Shown here: piece by piece, positions 26,094 through 33,741 of the stretch
Numbering within the stretch: position 1 is the stretch's first letter
Layout: each line of letters begins with the position of its first letter
Origin: Bacteroidales bacterium
GTDB taxonomy: Bacteria; Bacteroidota; Bacteroidia; Bacteroidales; UBA932
Assembly: GCA_017651225.1 (NCBI GenBank)
Contig: JAGCDF010000057.1
Location: forward strand, 1 to 34,962
Direction: 5' to 3'
DNA: 34,962 bases
Translations under genes and position numbers: made by a program
The notes under the pieces: model-generated
What the model was told of the DNA's origin: nothing
Database searches by the model: none
The model's input: the letters and a program-made list of their open reading frames with translations, nothing else

Positions 26094-27776
26094 ATGTTCA
26101 AAGGACAACCTAAAGGTCTTTACGCCCTGGCCCTCGCCAACACCGGCGAGCGTTTCGGCTACTACACCATGCTCGCTATCTTCCTGCTCTTCCTGCAGGC
26201 GAAGTTCGGCTTCACCGCCGCGGCAGCGGGCCAGTTCTACGCCATTTTCCTGGCGGCCGTCTACTTCATGCCGGTCCTCGGCGGATGGCTCGCCGACAAG
26301 ATCGGTTTCGGCAAGTGCGTGGTCACCGGCGTGTCGGTGATGTTCGCGGGCTACCTCCTGCTCGCCATCCCCACCAACGCCTTCGAGGGTCGCGGCCTCG
26401 CGCTCGCGATGATGATCGGCGCCCTGCTGCTCATCGCCGTGGGCACGGGCCTCTTCAAGGGCAACCTCCAGGTGATGACGGGCAACCTCTACGACGATCC
26501 CGCCTACAGCGCCAAGCGCGACTCCGGCTTCAGCCTCTTCTACATGGCCATCAACGTGGGTGCCATGTTCGCCCCCACCGCCGCCACGGCCCTCACCAAC
26601 AAGCACCTGGCCGGCGCCGGCCTCATCTACAAGGCCGACATCCCCGCCCTCGCGCACCAGTGCCTGAACGGCACGCTGCAAGATGCCGCCGGTCTGGAGG
26701 CTCTCCAGGCCATGATGCCGGGCTCCGACGTGGCCGCCATGTCCCTGACTGACTTCAGCCAGTACTACATCAACCAGCTCTCGACCGCCTACAACCTCGG
26801 CTTCGCCGTGGCCTGCGTGTCGCTGGTCTTCTCGATGGCCATCTACTTCGGCTTCCGTTCCTGGTTCAAGCACACCGACGTCAACGCCAAGCAGGCCGCC
26901 GCGACCAGCGAGAACGTCGTCGAGCTCTCGCCCAAGCAGACCAAGGACCGCATCGTGGCCCTCTGCTTCGTGTTCGCCGTGGTGATCTTCTTCTGGATGG
27001 CTTTCCACCAGAACGGCTCCTCGCTGACCTACTTCGCCCGCGACTACACCCAGGACACCGTGAGCGGTCCGCTCCGCATCGGATTCAACATCTGGCCGCT
27101 GTTCCTGATCGCGGTCTCGATCTATACGCTCTTCGGCGCCTTCCAGTCTGAGACGGCCCGCGGCAAGAGCATCTGCGGCGTGGTCACGCTCCTCCTCTGG
27201 GGCGGCGCCTACGCCCTCTACTCCGGCATGGACGAGGTCCTGCACATCCTGCCGCAGCAGTTCCAGCAGTTCAACCCCTTCTTCGTCGTCGCCCTGACGC
27301 CGGTCTCCATGGCCCTCTTCGGCGCCCTCGCCAAGAAGGGCAAGGAGCCGTCCGCGCCGAAGAAGATCGGCCTCGGCATGTTCGTGGCCGCCATCGGCTA
27401 CCTCGTCATGCTCGCCGCCTCCAACGGCCAGCCCGCCCCGTCCGCGCTCAAGGCCGTCGGCGGCGTGTCCCCCGACCCGGTGGTCCCGACCTACCTCATC
27501 GGCACCTACCTCATCCTCACCTTCGCCGAGCTGCTCCTCAGCCCGATGGGTATCTCCTTCGTGTCCAAGGTCGCTCCGCCGAAGTACAAGGGCCTGATGA
27601 TGGGCTGCTGGTTCGCAGCCACGGCCATCGGCAACTACCTCAGCTCCATTCCTTCCATGCTGTGGGACAACGTCCCCCTGTGGGTCAATTGGACGGTGCT
27701 CATGGCGCTCTGCATCATCTCCGGCGTCGTGATGTTCTCCTTCCTCAAGCGCCTGGAGGCCGCCACGGCCGAATAA
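26094..27776 (+). CDS. POT-family proton-coupled oligopeptide transporter
   Basis: This 560-residue inner-membrane protein starts 'MFKGQPKGLYALALANTGERFGYYTMLAIFLLFLQ', the family (PTR2/POT, PF00854) signature including the proton-binding 'ERFGYY'-type motif. It continues with about 12-14 membrane segments and 'FSLFYMAINVGAMFAPT', another hallmark. It imports di- and tripeptides with protons. The dipeptidase gene at 28708 may act on the imported peptides. The acyltransferase gene follows after 3 bases. Confidence 0.93.
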   Translation: MFKGQPKGLYALALANTGERFGYYTMLAIFLLFLQAKFGFTAAAAGQFYAIFLAAVYFMPVLGGWLADKIGFGKCVVTGVSVMFAGYLLLAIPTNAFEGRGLALAMMIGALLLIAVGTGLFKGNLQVMTGNLYDDPAYSAKRDSGFSLFYMAINVGAMFAPTAATALTNKHLAGAGLIYKADIPALAHQCLNGTLQDAAGLEALQAMMPGSDVAAMSLTDFSQYYINQLSTAYNLGFAVACVSLVFSMAIYFGFRSWFKHTDVNAKQAAATSENVVELSPKQTKDRIVALCFVFAVVIFFWMAFHQNGSSLTYFARDYTQDTVSGPLRIGFNIWPLFLIAVSIYTLFGAFQSETARGKSICGVVTLLLWGGAYALYSGMDEVLHILPQQFQQFNPFFVVALTPVSMALFGALAKKGKEPSAPKKIGLGMFVAAIGYLVMLAASNGQPAPSALKAVGGVSPDPVVPTYLIGTYLILTFAELLLSPMGISFVSKVAPPKYKGLMMGCWFAATAIGNYLSSIPSMLWDNVPLWVNWTVLMALCIISGVVMFSFLKRLEAATAE

Positions 27777-27779
27777 GCG

Positions 27780-28694
27780 ATGCACAAGCTGGGGGTCTTC
27801 TTGCTGAAGGTGCCGCTCTGCCTGCTGGGGCTGCTGCCGCTGCGCGTCCACTACGCGCTGGGGCGCTTCGTGGCATGGCTGGCCGAGGACGTCGTGCGCT
27901 ACCGCCGCGACGTGGTGATGCACAACCTCACCAAAGCCTTCCCCGAAAAGTACGTCTGGGACCTGAAGCCCATCCGCAAGGCCTTCTATCAGCATTTCGG
28001 CGAGCTGATCGCCGAGGCGGTCTGGTTCGGCGGATGCCGGAATCCCAAGCGCCTGCGCCGCGCCCGGCTCGTGGAGTTTGAGAACCCCGAGCAGGCCGCC
28101 CGCCTATTTGAGCAGGCGCCCAGCATAGTCGTCATGTATTCGCACTGCGGCAACTGGGAGCTCTACGGCGGCATGCCCAACTACTGCGCAGACTTTCCGT
28201 CACCCTTCACGGAGCAGAACATCTGCGTCGTGTACCGGAAGCTGTCCAGCCGCGCCTGGGACGAAGTCATGCGGGACAACCGCTTCGCGCCGCTGGACGA
28301 CCGCAAGCACTACGCCGGCTACATCGAGAGCCAGGACCTGATCCGCTACGCCTACACACATCGCGACGAGAAAAAGGCCTACTACGTCAACACCGACCAG
28401 CGGCCCTATTTCGTCTCGCCCGCCAACCTGGAGGTCGACTTCTTCGGCCAGCGGGTGCAGACGATGACGGGCGCCGCCGCGCTCGCGCGCAAGTTCGGCA
28501 TGGCCGTGGCCTACCTCTCCATGCGCCGCGAGCGCCGGGGGCACTACGTGATGCGCTACGAGCCCATCTGCGAGGACGCCTCGACCCTGAGCCTGGAGGA
28601 GATCATGCAGCAGTACTACCGGCTGCTGGAGGCCGACATCCGGCAGCAGCCGGAGAACTATCTGTGGACACATCAACGTTTCGCAAAAGTATAA
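27780..28694 (+). CDS. LpxL/HtrB-like lysophospholipid (lipid A) acyltransferase
   Basis: The 304-residue protein begins with a hydrophobic segment (about 5-25). It contains the catalytic H-x4-E motif 'HCGNWE' (His122, Glu127), then 'YYVNTDQRP' and 'VDFFGQRVQTMTGAAALARKFGMAVAYL', as in late lipid A acyltransferases. It would add a secondary acyl chain to lipid A at the inner membrane. It is 3 bases behind the transporter gene, probably in one transcript. Exact acceptor is inferred from the family. Confidence 0.9.
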   Translation: MHKLGVFLLKVPLCLLGLLPLRVHYALGRFVAWLAEDVVRYRRDVVMHNLTKAFPEKYVWDLKPIRKAFYQHFGELIAEAVWFGGCRNPKRLRRARLVEFENPEQAARLFEQAPSIVVMYSHCGNWELYGGMPNYCADFPSPFTEQNICVVYRKLSSRAWDEVMRDNRFAPLDDRKHYAGYIESQDLIRYAYTHRDEKKAYYVNTDQRPYFVSPANLEVDFFGQRVQTMTGAAALARKFGMAVAYLSMRRERRGHYVMRYEPICEDASTLSLEEIMQQYYRLLEADIRQQPENYLWTHQRFAKV

Positions 28695-28707
28695 AACTCA
28701 TAAAGCT

Positions 28708-30162
28708 ATGACCATCAAAGATCTGAAACCTCAAGTTGTCTGGAACAACTTCTATGGACTTACCCGCTGCCCGCGCCCCTCGAAGCATGAGGAGGTCGTG
28801 CGCCAGCACCTGCTCGACTGGGCCAAGGAGCACAAGGTCGAGGCGTTCGCCGACGAGACCGGCAACGTGATCATGCGCATTCCCGCCACCCCCGGTTTTG
28901 AGAACCGCAAGGGCGTCGTGCTCCAGGGGCACATGGACATGGTGCCGCAGAAGACCGCGGACACCGTCCACGATTTCCTCAAGGACCCGATCCAGACCGT
29001 CATCGACGGCGAATGGGTCACCGCCCAGGGCACCACGCTCGGCGCCGACAACGGCATGGGCGTCGCCATGGCGATGGCCGTCGCCGAGGACAAGAGCGTC
29101 AAGCACGGCCCCATCGAGATCCTCGTGACCTACGACGAGGAGACGGGCATGACCGGCGCCGAGGCGCTCCAGCCCGGCATCCTGAAGGGCGACATCCTCC
29201 TCAACCTCGACTCCGAGGACGAGAACGAGCTCTGCATCGGCTGCGCCGGCGGCCTGGACGCCGAGGCGGACTTCAAGTACAAGTCCCTGCCCGTACCGGC
29301 GGGCTACGTGGGCTATAAGTTCGATCTCAAGGGCCTGGCCGGCGGCCACTCCGGCATGGACATCTCCCTCTACCGGGCCAACGCCAACAAGATCATGGCC
29401 CGCGTCCTCATCCCGATGCTCGAGCACTATGGCGCCAAGGTGGCCGACTTCAACGGCGGCAGCCTGCGCAACGCCATCCCCTTCGAGGCCGACGCCCTGA
29501 TCGCCCTGCCCAAAGAGAAGGCGACCGCCGCCGTCCGCTTCGCCAATGAGATCTTCAAGATCTGCCGGACGCGCTACGAACAGAGCGACCCGGGCATGCA
29601 GTGGAGCATCACCAAGGTCAACAAGCCTGCCCGCTATATCGAAGACGCCGTCATCATGAACGCCTGCAAGGCCATCGCTGTCTGCCCGTCCAACGTGATC
29701 CGCATGAGCCAGACCATGCAGGGCCTGACCGAGACGTCCATCAACCTGGCCGTCGTGCGCTGCAAGCGCGGCCACCTCAAGGTCAATTCCCTGCTCCGCA
29801 GCGCCATGAACACCGCCAAGCAGGACCTCGCCCTGCGCGTGAGGTACATCTTCGAGTTCGCCGGCGCCAAGATCAAGTTCTTCGGCGGCTACCCGGGCTG
29901 GACGCCCAAGCCGGACACGCCGATCAACAAGCTGATCAACGACATGCACGTCAAGCTCTACGGCACGCCGATGAACGTCCTCGCGACCCACGGCGGCCTG
30001 GAGTGTGCGCTGCTCGGCGCCAAGTATCCCAACTGGGAGATGGTCTCCATCGGACCCACCGTCCTCTATCCGCACTCCCCGGACGAGCGTGTCAACATCG
30101 CGTCCGTACAGCGGAGCTGGGAGCTGCTGAAGGCAGTCCTCGAGAATATTCCTGAGAAATAG
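28708..30162 (+). CDS. pepD: Aminoacyl-histidine dipeptidase (M20 family, PepD)
   Basis: The 484-residue zinc peptidase shows PepD motifs: 'VVLQGHMDMVPQK' (His75, Asp77), 'TLGADNGMGVAMAMA' (bridging Asp114), 'TYDEETGMTGA' (Glu144 and Glu145, catalytic and ligand) and 'GLAGGHSGMDI'. Length equals that of E. coli PepD. It cleaves dipeptides such as those with C-terminal histidine in the cytoplasm, and may use peptides brought in by the POT transporter upstream. Confidence 0.94.
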   Translation: MTIKDLKPQVVWNNFYGLTRCPRPSKHEEVVRQHLLDWAKEHKVEAFADETGNVIMRIPATPGFENRKGVVLQGHMDMVPQKTADTVHDFLKDPIQTVIDGEWVTAQGTTLGADNGMGVAMAMAVAEDKSVKHGPIEILVTYDEETGMTGAEALQPGILKGDILLNLDSEDENELCIGCAGGLDAEADFKYKSLPVPAGYVGYKFDLKGLAGGHSGMDISLYRANANKIMARVLIPMLEHYGAKVADFNGGSLRNAIPFEADALIALPKEKATAAVRFANEIFKICRTRYEQSDPGMQWSITKVNKPARYIEDAVIMNACKAIAVCPSNVIRMSQTMQGLTETSINLAVVRCKRGHLKVNSLLRSAMNTAKQDLALRVRYIFEFAGAKIKFFGGYPGWTPKPDTPINKLINDMHVKLYGTPMNVLATHGGLECALLGAKYPNWEMVSIGPTVLYPHSPDERVNIASVQRSWELLKAVLENIPEK

Positions 30163-30165
30163 GAT

Positions 30166-30750
30166 TTGCCCAAGCTGTATATCATATCAGGCTGCAACGG
30201 ATCCGGCAAGACCACGGCGTCGTACACGCTCTTGCCGGATCTGTTGAATTGCCGGGAGTTCGTGAATTCGGACGAGTTCGCGAAGAGTTTCTCGCCCTTT
30301 GACCCGGGCGCGGCGTCCGTCACGGCCAGCCGCTACATGTTGATGAAGATCAACTACCTGCTGGACCGGAAGGCGGATTTCGCCATAGAAACGACGCTCG
30401 CGACCCGCTCGCTGCTGCAGATTGTGCGGCAGGCGCAGCAACTGGGCTACGAGACCACGGTCCTGTATTTCTGGCTGAATTCGCCGGATCTCGCCATCGA
30501 GCGGGTGCGGGACCGGGTGGTTTCCGGCGGCCACAACATCCCCGACGCCGTGATCCGGCGCCGCTACGTGATGGGCCTGCAGTATCTCTTCGACGTGTAC
30601 ATCCCGGTCATCGACCGCTGGATCCTGGCGGACAATTCCAAGCCGCCGTTTTCGGTCGTGGCTGAAGGGTCGAAGGATGTGATATACATCAAGGACAACG
30701 AGAGATATCAACTAATTCAGCGTATTGCGCATCCCGATGAATCAGTGTGA
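30166..30750 (+). CDS. Zeta-toxin-like P-loop kinase, no partner antitoxin
   Basis: The 194-residue protein from a TTG start has Walker A 'SGCNGSGKTT' (Gly9-Thr17), 'FVNSDEFAKSF' and 'FAIETTLATRSLL', matching zeta-toxin/UDP-N-acetylglucosamine-kinase-like proteins. 'SPDLAIERVRDRVVSGGHNIPDAVIRRRY' is typical of the subgroup seen widely in Bacteroidota. No epsilon-like antitoxin is nearby; the gene sits 3 bases after pepD and its end overlaps tldD by 14 bases. A housekeeping kinase role is therefore as likely as a toxin. The TTG is the only start that keeps the P-loop strand. Confidence 0.8.
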   Translation: MPKLYIISGCNGSGKTTASYTLLPDLLNCREFVNSDEFAKSFSPFDPGAASVTASRYMLMKINYLLDRKADFAIETTLATRSLLQIVRQAQQLGYETTVLYFWLNSPDLAIERVRDRVVSGGHNIPDAVIRRRYVMGLQYLFDVYIPVIDRWILADNSKPPFSVVAEGSKDVIYIKDNERYQLIQRIAHPDESV

Positions 30751-32251
30751 CCGTTTTGGTGTGAGCGAAGAGCAGTTGCGCGCGCTTGTGGCCGAGGGGC
30801 TGCGGGCGGGTGGCGACTGGTGTGATCTCTATTTCGAGGACACGTCCTATCACGACCTGCTCCTCCGCGACGGGGTCGTCGGCTCCGGCGGCTACCACGT
30901 CGACTACGGCTGCGGCATCCGCGTCCTGAAGGGCGAAAAAACGGGCTACGCTTACGCCGAAACCACCGACTTCCCTTCCCTTAGAAATGCTGCTATAGCA
31001 GCCGGATCCATTGCAGCAACCGCCGGCGAAGCGGAAACGGCAGTTGGGTCTGAAAACCGTAGCCGCCCTCGGCTCCGTAAGAGGGAGGGGCCCGTTTGCG
31101 CCAGCAAGGGGAGGGGTCCTGCGCAGCAGGACGTTTTCAGACCCAAGCTGCCGTGGAGCGGAGCGGCGGTTGATACATATTACCAGGAACTGAAAGCTTG
31201 GGAGGATGCTGAGACAGCGGGATTTATTCCGTTTCTGAAGCGGATTGAGGCGGGGATCCGGGCGCGGGACAGCCGCGTCCTGAAGGTTGTCGCCATCCTG
31301 TCGTACTCCGTCAGCGACATCCTGATGTTCAACTCCCTCGGCGAGCTGACCACGGACCACCGCCCGCTGGGCAGCATCTCCGTCCAGGTCATCTTCCAGC
31401 AAGGCAAGCGCACCGAAAACAACACCGTCTCGCGCAGCCTGCGCATGGGCGCCGAATTCATCAGCGACGCCGTGCTCGAAGATCTCGTCGCCCGCGCCGT
31501 CGAAGGCATGGACGCCCGCTTCGAGGCGCGCCGGCCCAAAGGCGGGCAGATGCCCGTCGTGATGGGCGCCGGCGCCTCCGGCATCCTGCTCCACGAAGCC
31601 ATGGGCCACGCCTTCGAGGCGGACTTCAACCGCAAGGGGCAGTCCATCTTCAGCGACCGCATGGGGCAGCGCATCTGCCGTCCGGGCATCAACATCCTGG
31701 ACGACGCCACGGTGCCCGCCAGCCGCGGCGCCTGCAACTATGACGACGAGGGCGTGCCTGGCCAGAAGACCTACATGGTCACGGACGGCGTCCTGACTTC
31801 CTACCTCCACGACCGCATCAGCGCGGGCTTCTACGGCGTCGCCCCGACGGGCAACGGCCGGCGGGAGTCGTTCCGCTACAACCCCATTCCGCGCATGCGG
31901 GCGACCTACATGGAGAGCGGTCCCGACGGGACGAAGGAGGACCTGATCGCGTCCGTGAAACGGGGCATCTACGTGGACCAGTTCGCGAACGGGCAGGTCA
32001 AGATCGGCGAAGGGGATTTCACCTTCTTCGTCAAGAGCGGCTTCCTCATCGAGGGCGGCCGGCTGACGATGCCTGTCAAGGACATCAACATCATCGGCAA
32101 CGGGCCGCAGGCCCTGGCCGACATCCAGGCGGTCGCGGGCGATCTGCGGATTGACGAGGGCACCTGGACCTGCGGGAAGGAGCAGAGCGTCGCAGTGTCC
32201 TGCGGCATTCCTTCCGTATTGATTGGAAATTTAACGGTCGGAGGAGAGTAA
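30737..32251 (+). CDS. tldD: TldD-like zinc metalloprotease subunit, with an in-frame structured insertion
   Basis: TldD forms a protease with TldE that degrades or matures peptides. The 504-residue product has the conserved metal site 'HEAMGH' (His286, Glu287, His291) and a possible Cys ligand (Cys479 in 'TWTCGK'), and the 'VKDINIIGNGPQAL' region. Residues about 94-146 are foreign to the family: Arg/Pro/Gly-rich ('PRLRKREGPVCASKG') and encoded by a structured repeat (31017-31172). Normal family sequence resumes at 'YYQELKAWEDAETAGF'. The insertion lies in the linker between the N-terminal domain and the protease part, which probably tolerates it. The start is the ATG at 30737, overlapping the preceding gene by 14 bases. 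Confidence 0.92.
   Translation: MNQCDRFGVSEEQLRALVAEGLRAGGDWCDLYFEDTSYHDLLLRDGVVGSGGYHVDYGCGIRVLKGEKTGYAYAETTDFPSLRNAAIAAGSIAATAGEAETAVGSENRSRPRLRKREGPVCASKGRGPAQQDVFRPKLPWSGAAVDTYYQELKAWEDAETAGFIPFLKRIEAGIRARDSRVLKVVAILSYSVSDILMFNSLGELTTDHRPLGSISVQVIFQQGKRTENNTVSRSLRMGAEFISDAVLEDLVARAVEGMDARFEARRPKGGQMPVVMGAGASGILLHEAMGHAFEADFNRKGQSIFSDRMGQRICRPGINILDDATVPASRGACNYDDEGVPGQKTYMVTDGVLTSYLHDRISAGFYGVAPTGNGRRESFRYNPIPRMRATYMESGPDGTKEDLIASVKRGIYVDQFANGQVKIGEGDFTFFVKSGFLIEGGRLTMPVKDINIIGNGPQALADIQAVAGDLRIDEGTWTCGKEQSVAVSCGIPSVLIGNLTVGGE
31017..31172 (+). repeat. Structured repeat, copy A, in frame inside tldD
   Basis: Helix P1: CAACCGCCG (31017-31025) with CGGCGGTTG (31164-31172). P2: CGGCAG (31038-31043) with CTGCCG (31148-31153). 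One extra G (31147). P3: TTGGGTCTGAAAAC (31044-31057) with GTTTTCAGACCCAA (31133-31146). Inside are a hairpin AGCCG-CCCT-CGGCT (31061-31074), a G-rich linker, and a hairpin GTCCTGC-GCA-GCAGGAC (31116-31132). The 156 bases equal 52 codons and keep the reading frame. A second copy is inverted in the next gene; the cores (31060-31132) match at 68 of 73 bases. Confidence 0.9.
32240..32246 (+). promoter_or_regulatory. Ribosome binding site of tldE inside the end of tldD
   Basis: GGAGGAG lies 6 bases before the tldE ATG (32253) and within the last codons of tldD. It supports coupled or at least co-transcribed expression of the two subunits. Confidence 0.6.
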
Positions 32252-32252
32252 G

Positions 32253-33719
32253 ATGATCACAGATAAGGAGTTGAACTTCGTCCGGAAAGCACTTGACATG
32301 GCCGTGCGCGCCGGCGCCCAGCACGCCCGCGCGACGCTGTCGCTCAGCGAGGAGGACCTCGTGGCGACGCTCGACGGCGAGGTCGACCGCGTGACGCACT
32401 GCGCCGACCGCTCGCTGTCGCTGGCCCTCTTCGTCGACGGCCGCTACGGCAGCTATTCGACCAACAAACTCGACGCGGCCTCGCTCGAGGGCTTCATCGC
32501 CCGTGCCGTGGCCGCCACCCGCATGGTCGCACCGGACCCGCTCCGCGTGCTCCCCGACCCCGCCCGCTGCTGCCAGGACGCCCTCACCGGCAACGAGCTC
32601 GGTCTCGTCGACCCCGCCCGCGAAAAGGTTACGCCGGCTGACCGGCAGAACACCGCCCTATCCGCCTCTGTTTTGGCTTCGCTTCACGGCAGCCAGCCTC
32701 GCCAGACGTCCGGCTGCGCCGGACCCCTCCCCTTGCTTGCGCAAACGGGCCCCTCCCTCTTACAAAGCCGAGGGCGGCTATGGTCTGGCGAGGCTGCTGC
32801 CGATTCCGCTACGCCAACAGAGGCGAAGTATGAGATTATTTCTGAGGAGGGAGAGTATTCTGACAGTGTGTACGACACGGTGGTGATGGATACGAACGGG
32901 GTGTGTTGCAGACACAGCGAGACATCGTTCGATTACGGGGTGGAGATTACGATTGAGAGTGATGGGGAGAAGTACAGTGGATACTGGTGGGACGCGTCCT
33001 CGCGCCTCGCGGAGCTGGATGCCCCGGCGTGCGGCCGCCAGGCCCTCGCGCGCGCCGTCGGCCAGATCGGCTCCGAGCCCGCTCCCAGCGGCCGCTACAC
33101 CGCCGTCATCGACGCGGAGATGGCCTCCAAGCTCGTCTCCCCGATCCTCCGCGCCCTGAGCGGCTATGCCATCCAGCAGAACAACTCCTTCCTGATGGAC
33201 AGCCTCGGGCGGCAGCTCTTCCCCGAAGGGCTCAGCATCATGGACCTGCCCCGCATCCCCGGGCAGACCTGCTCCAAATACTTTGACTCCGAAGGCGTTG
33301 CGACCGTCGAAGCGCCCATCGTCGAGGCCGGCGTCGTGAAGCAGTACTTCATCAACAGCTACATGGCCGGCAAGCTGCAGATGGCCCCGACCGTCGAAGA
33401 CGCCACGCGCCCCAAGGTCCTCCCCTGGCCCGTCGCCGGTCTGGACCGCGACGCCATCCTGCGCCGCTGCGGCAGCGGCATCCTGGTCACCGATTTCAAC
33501 GGCGGCAACAGCAACCCCGTGACCGGTGACTTCTCCTACGGCATCGAAGGCTACTGGTTCGAGGACGGCAAAATCGTCCGGCCCGTGAGCGGCATGCTGA
33601 TGACCGGCAACTTCCTTACGCTGTGGTCGCGCCTGCTCGCCGCCGGCGACGACGCGCGCCCCTGCCAGACCAAACTCATCCCCACCCTCGCCTTCGCGGA
33701 GGTCGATTTCAGCGGATAA
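32253..33719 (+). CDS. tldE: TldE (PmbA)-like protease partner subunit, with the same repeat inserted in inverse orientation
   Basis: The 488-residue product belongs to the TldD/PmbA family but lacks the HExxxH site, as TldE does. Family segments include 'LSEEDLVATLDGEVDRVTH', 'CCRHSETSFDYGVEITIE', 'GEKYSGYWWDASSRL', 'QNNSFLMDSLGRQLFPEGLSI', 'FINSYMAGKLQMAPT' and 'NGGNSNPVTGDFSYGIEGYW'. Residues about 138-191 ('CAGPLPLLAQTGPSLL' and neighbours) do not look like the family and come from repeat copy B (32663-32825). Normal sequence resumes at 'EGEYSDSVYDTVVMD'. It starts 1 base after the tldD stop with a good ribosome site, so both subunits are made from one mRNA. Confidence 0.92.
   Translation: MITDKELNFVRKALDMAVRAGAQHARATLSLSEEDLVATLDGEVDRVTHCADRSLSLALFVDGRYGSYSTNKLDAASLEGFIARAVAATRMVAPDPLRVLPDPARCCQDALTGNELGLVDPAREKVTPADRQNTALSASVLASLHGSQPRQTSGCAGPLPLLAQTGPSLLQSRGRLWSGEAAADSATPTEAKYEIISEEGEYSDSVYDTVVMDTNGVCCRHSETSFDYGVEITIESDGEKYSGYWWDASSRLAELDAPACGRQALARAVGQIGSEPAPSGRYTAVIDAEMASKLVSPILRALSGYAIQQNNSFLMDSLGRQLFPEGLSIMDLPRIPGQTCSKYFDSEGVATVEAPIVEAGVVKQYFINSYMAGKLQMAPTVEDATRPKVLPWPVAGLDRDAILRRCGSGILVTDFNGGNSNPVTGDFSYGIEGYWFEDGKIVRPVSGMLMTGNFLTLWSRLLAAGDDARPCQTKLIPTLAFAEVDFSG
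32663..32825 (-). repeat. Structured repeat, copy B, in frame inside tldE, inverted relative to copy A
   Basis: P1: CGCCTCTG-TT-TTGGC (32663-32677) pairs with GCCAACAGAGGCG (32813-32825), with a 2-base bulge. P2: CGGCAG (32687-32692) with CTGCCG (32797-32802). One extra base at 32693, equivalent to the extra G of copy A. P3: CAGCCTCGCCAGAC (32694-32707) with GTCTGGCGAGGCTG (32783-32796). Hairpins GTCCGGC-TGC-GCCGGAC (32708-32724) and AGCCG-AGGG-CGGCT (32766-32779) lie inside. The P2-to-P2 length is 116 bases, exactly as in copy A. Confidence 0.9.
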
Positions 33720-33741
33720 ATACAAAAAAAACAGATAGCAT

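Noticed and set aside
26079-27995. A 638-codon open frame on the minus strand opposite the POT transporter
   Set aside because: It is low-complexity His/Glu/Gly/Val-rich translation of the complementary strand of a clear gene; GC-rich genes give such long antisense frames by chance.
28603-30075. A 490-codon minus-strand frame opposite pepD
   Set aside because: Same reason: the plus strand encodes an unmistakable PepD, and the antisense frame has no recognisable family.
31017-31172. Repeat copy A as a transcription terminator or integron attC site
   Set aside because: It is within an open frame with no T-run after the helix, and it lacks the attC core GTTRRRY boxes. No integrase is present in the window.
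31017-32825. The two repeats as ends of a composite transposon
   Set aside because: The DNA between them is normal tldD and tldE sequence, with no transposase and no sign of broken reading frames.
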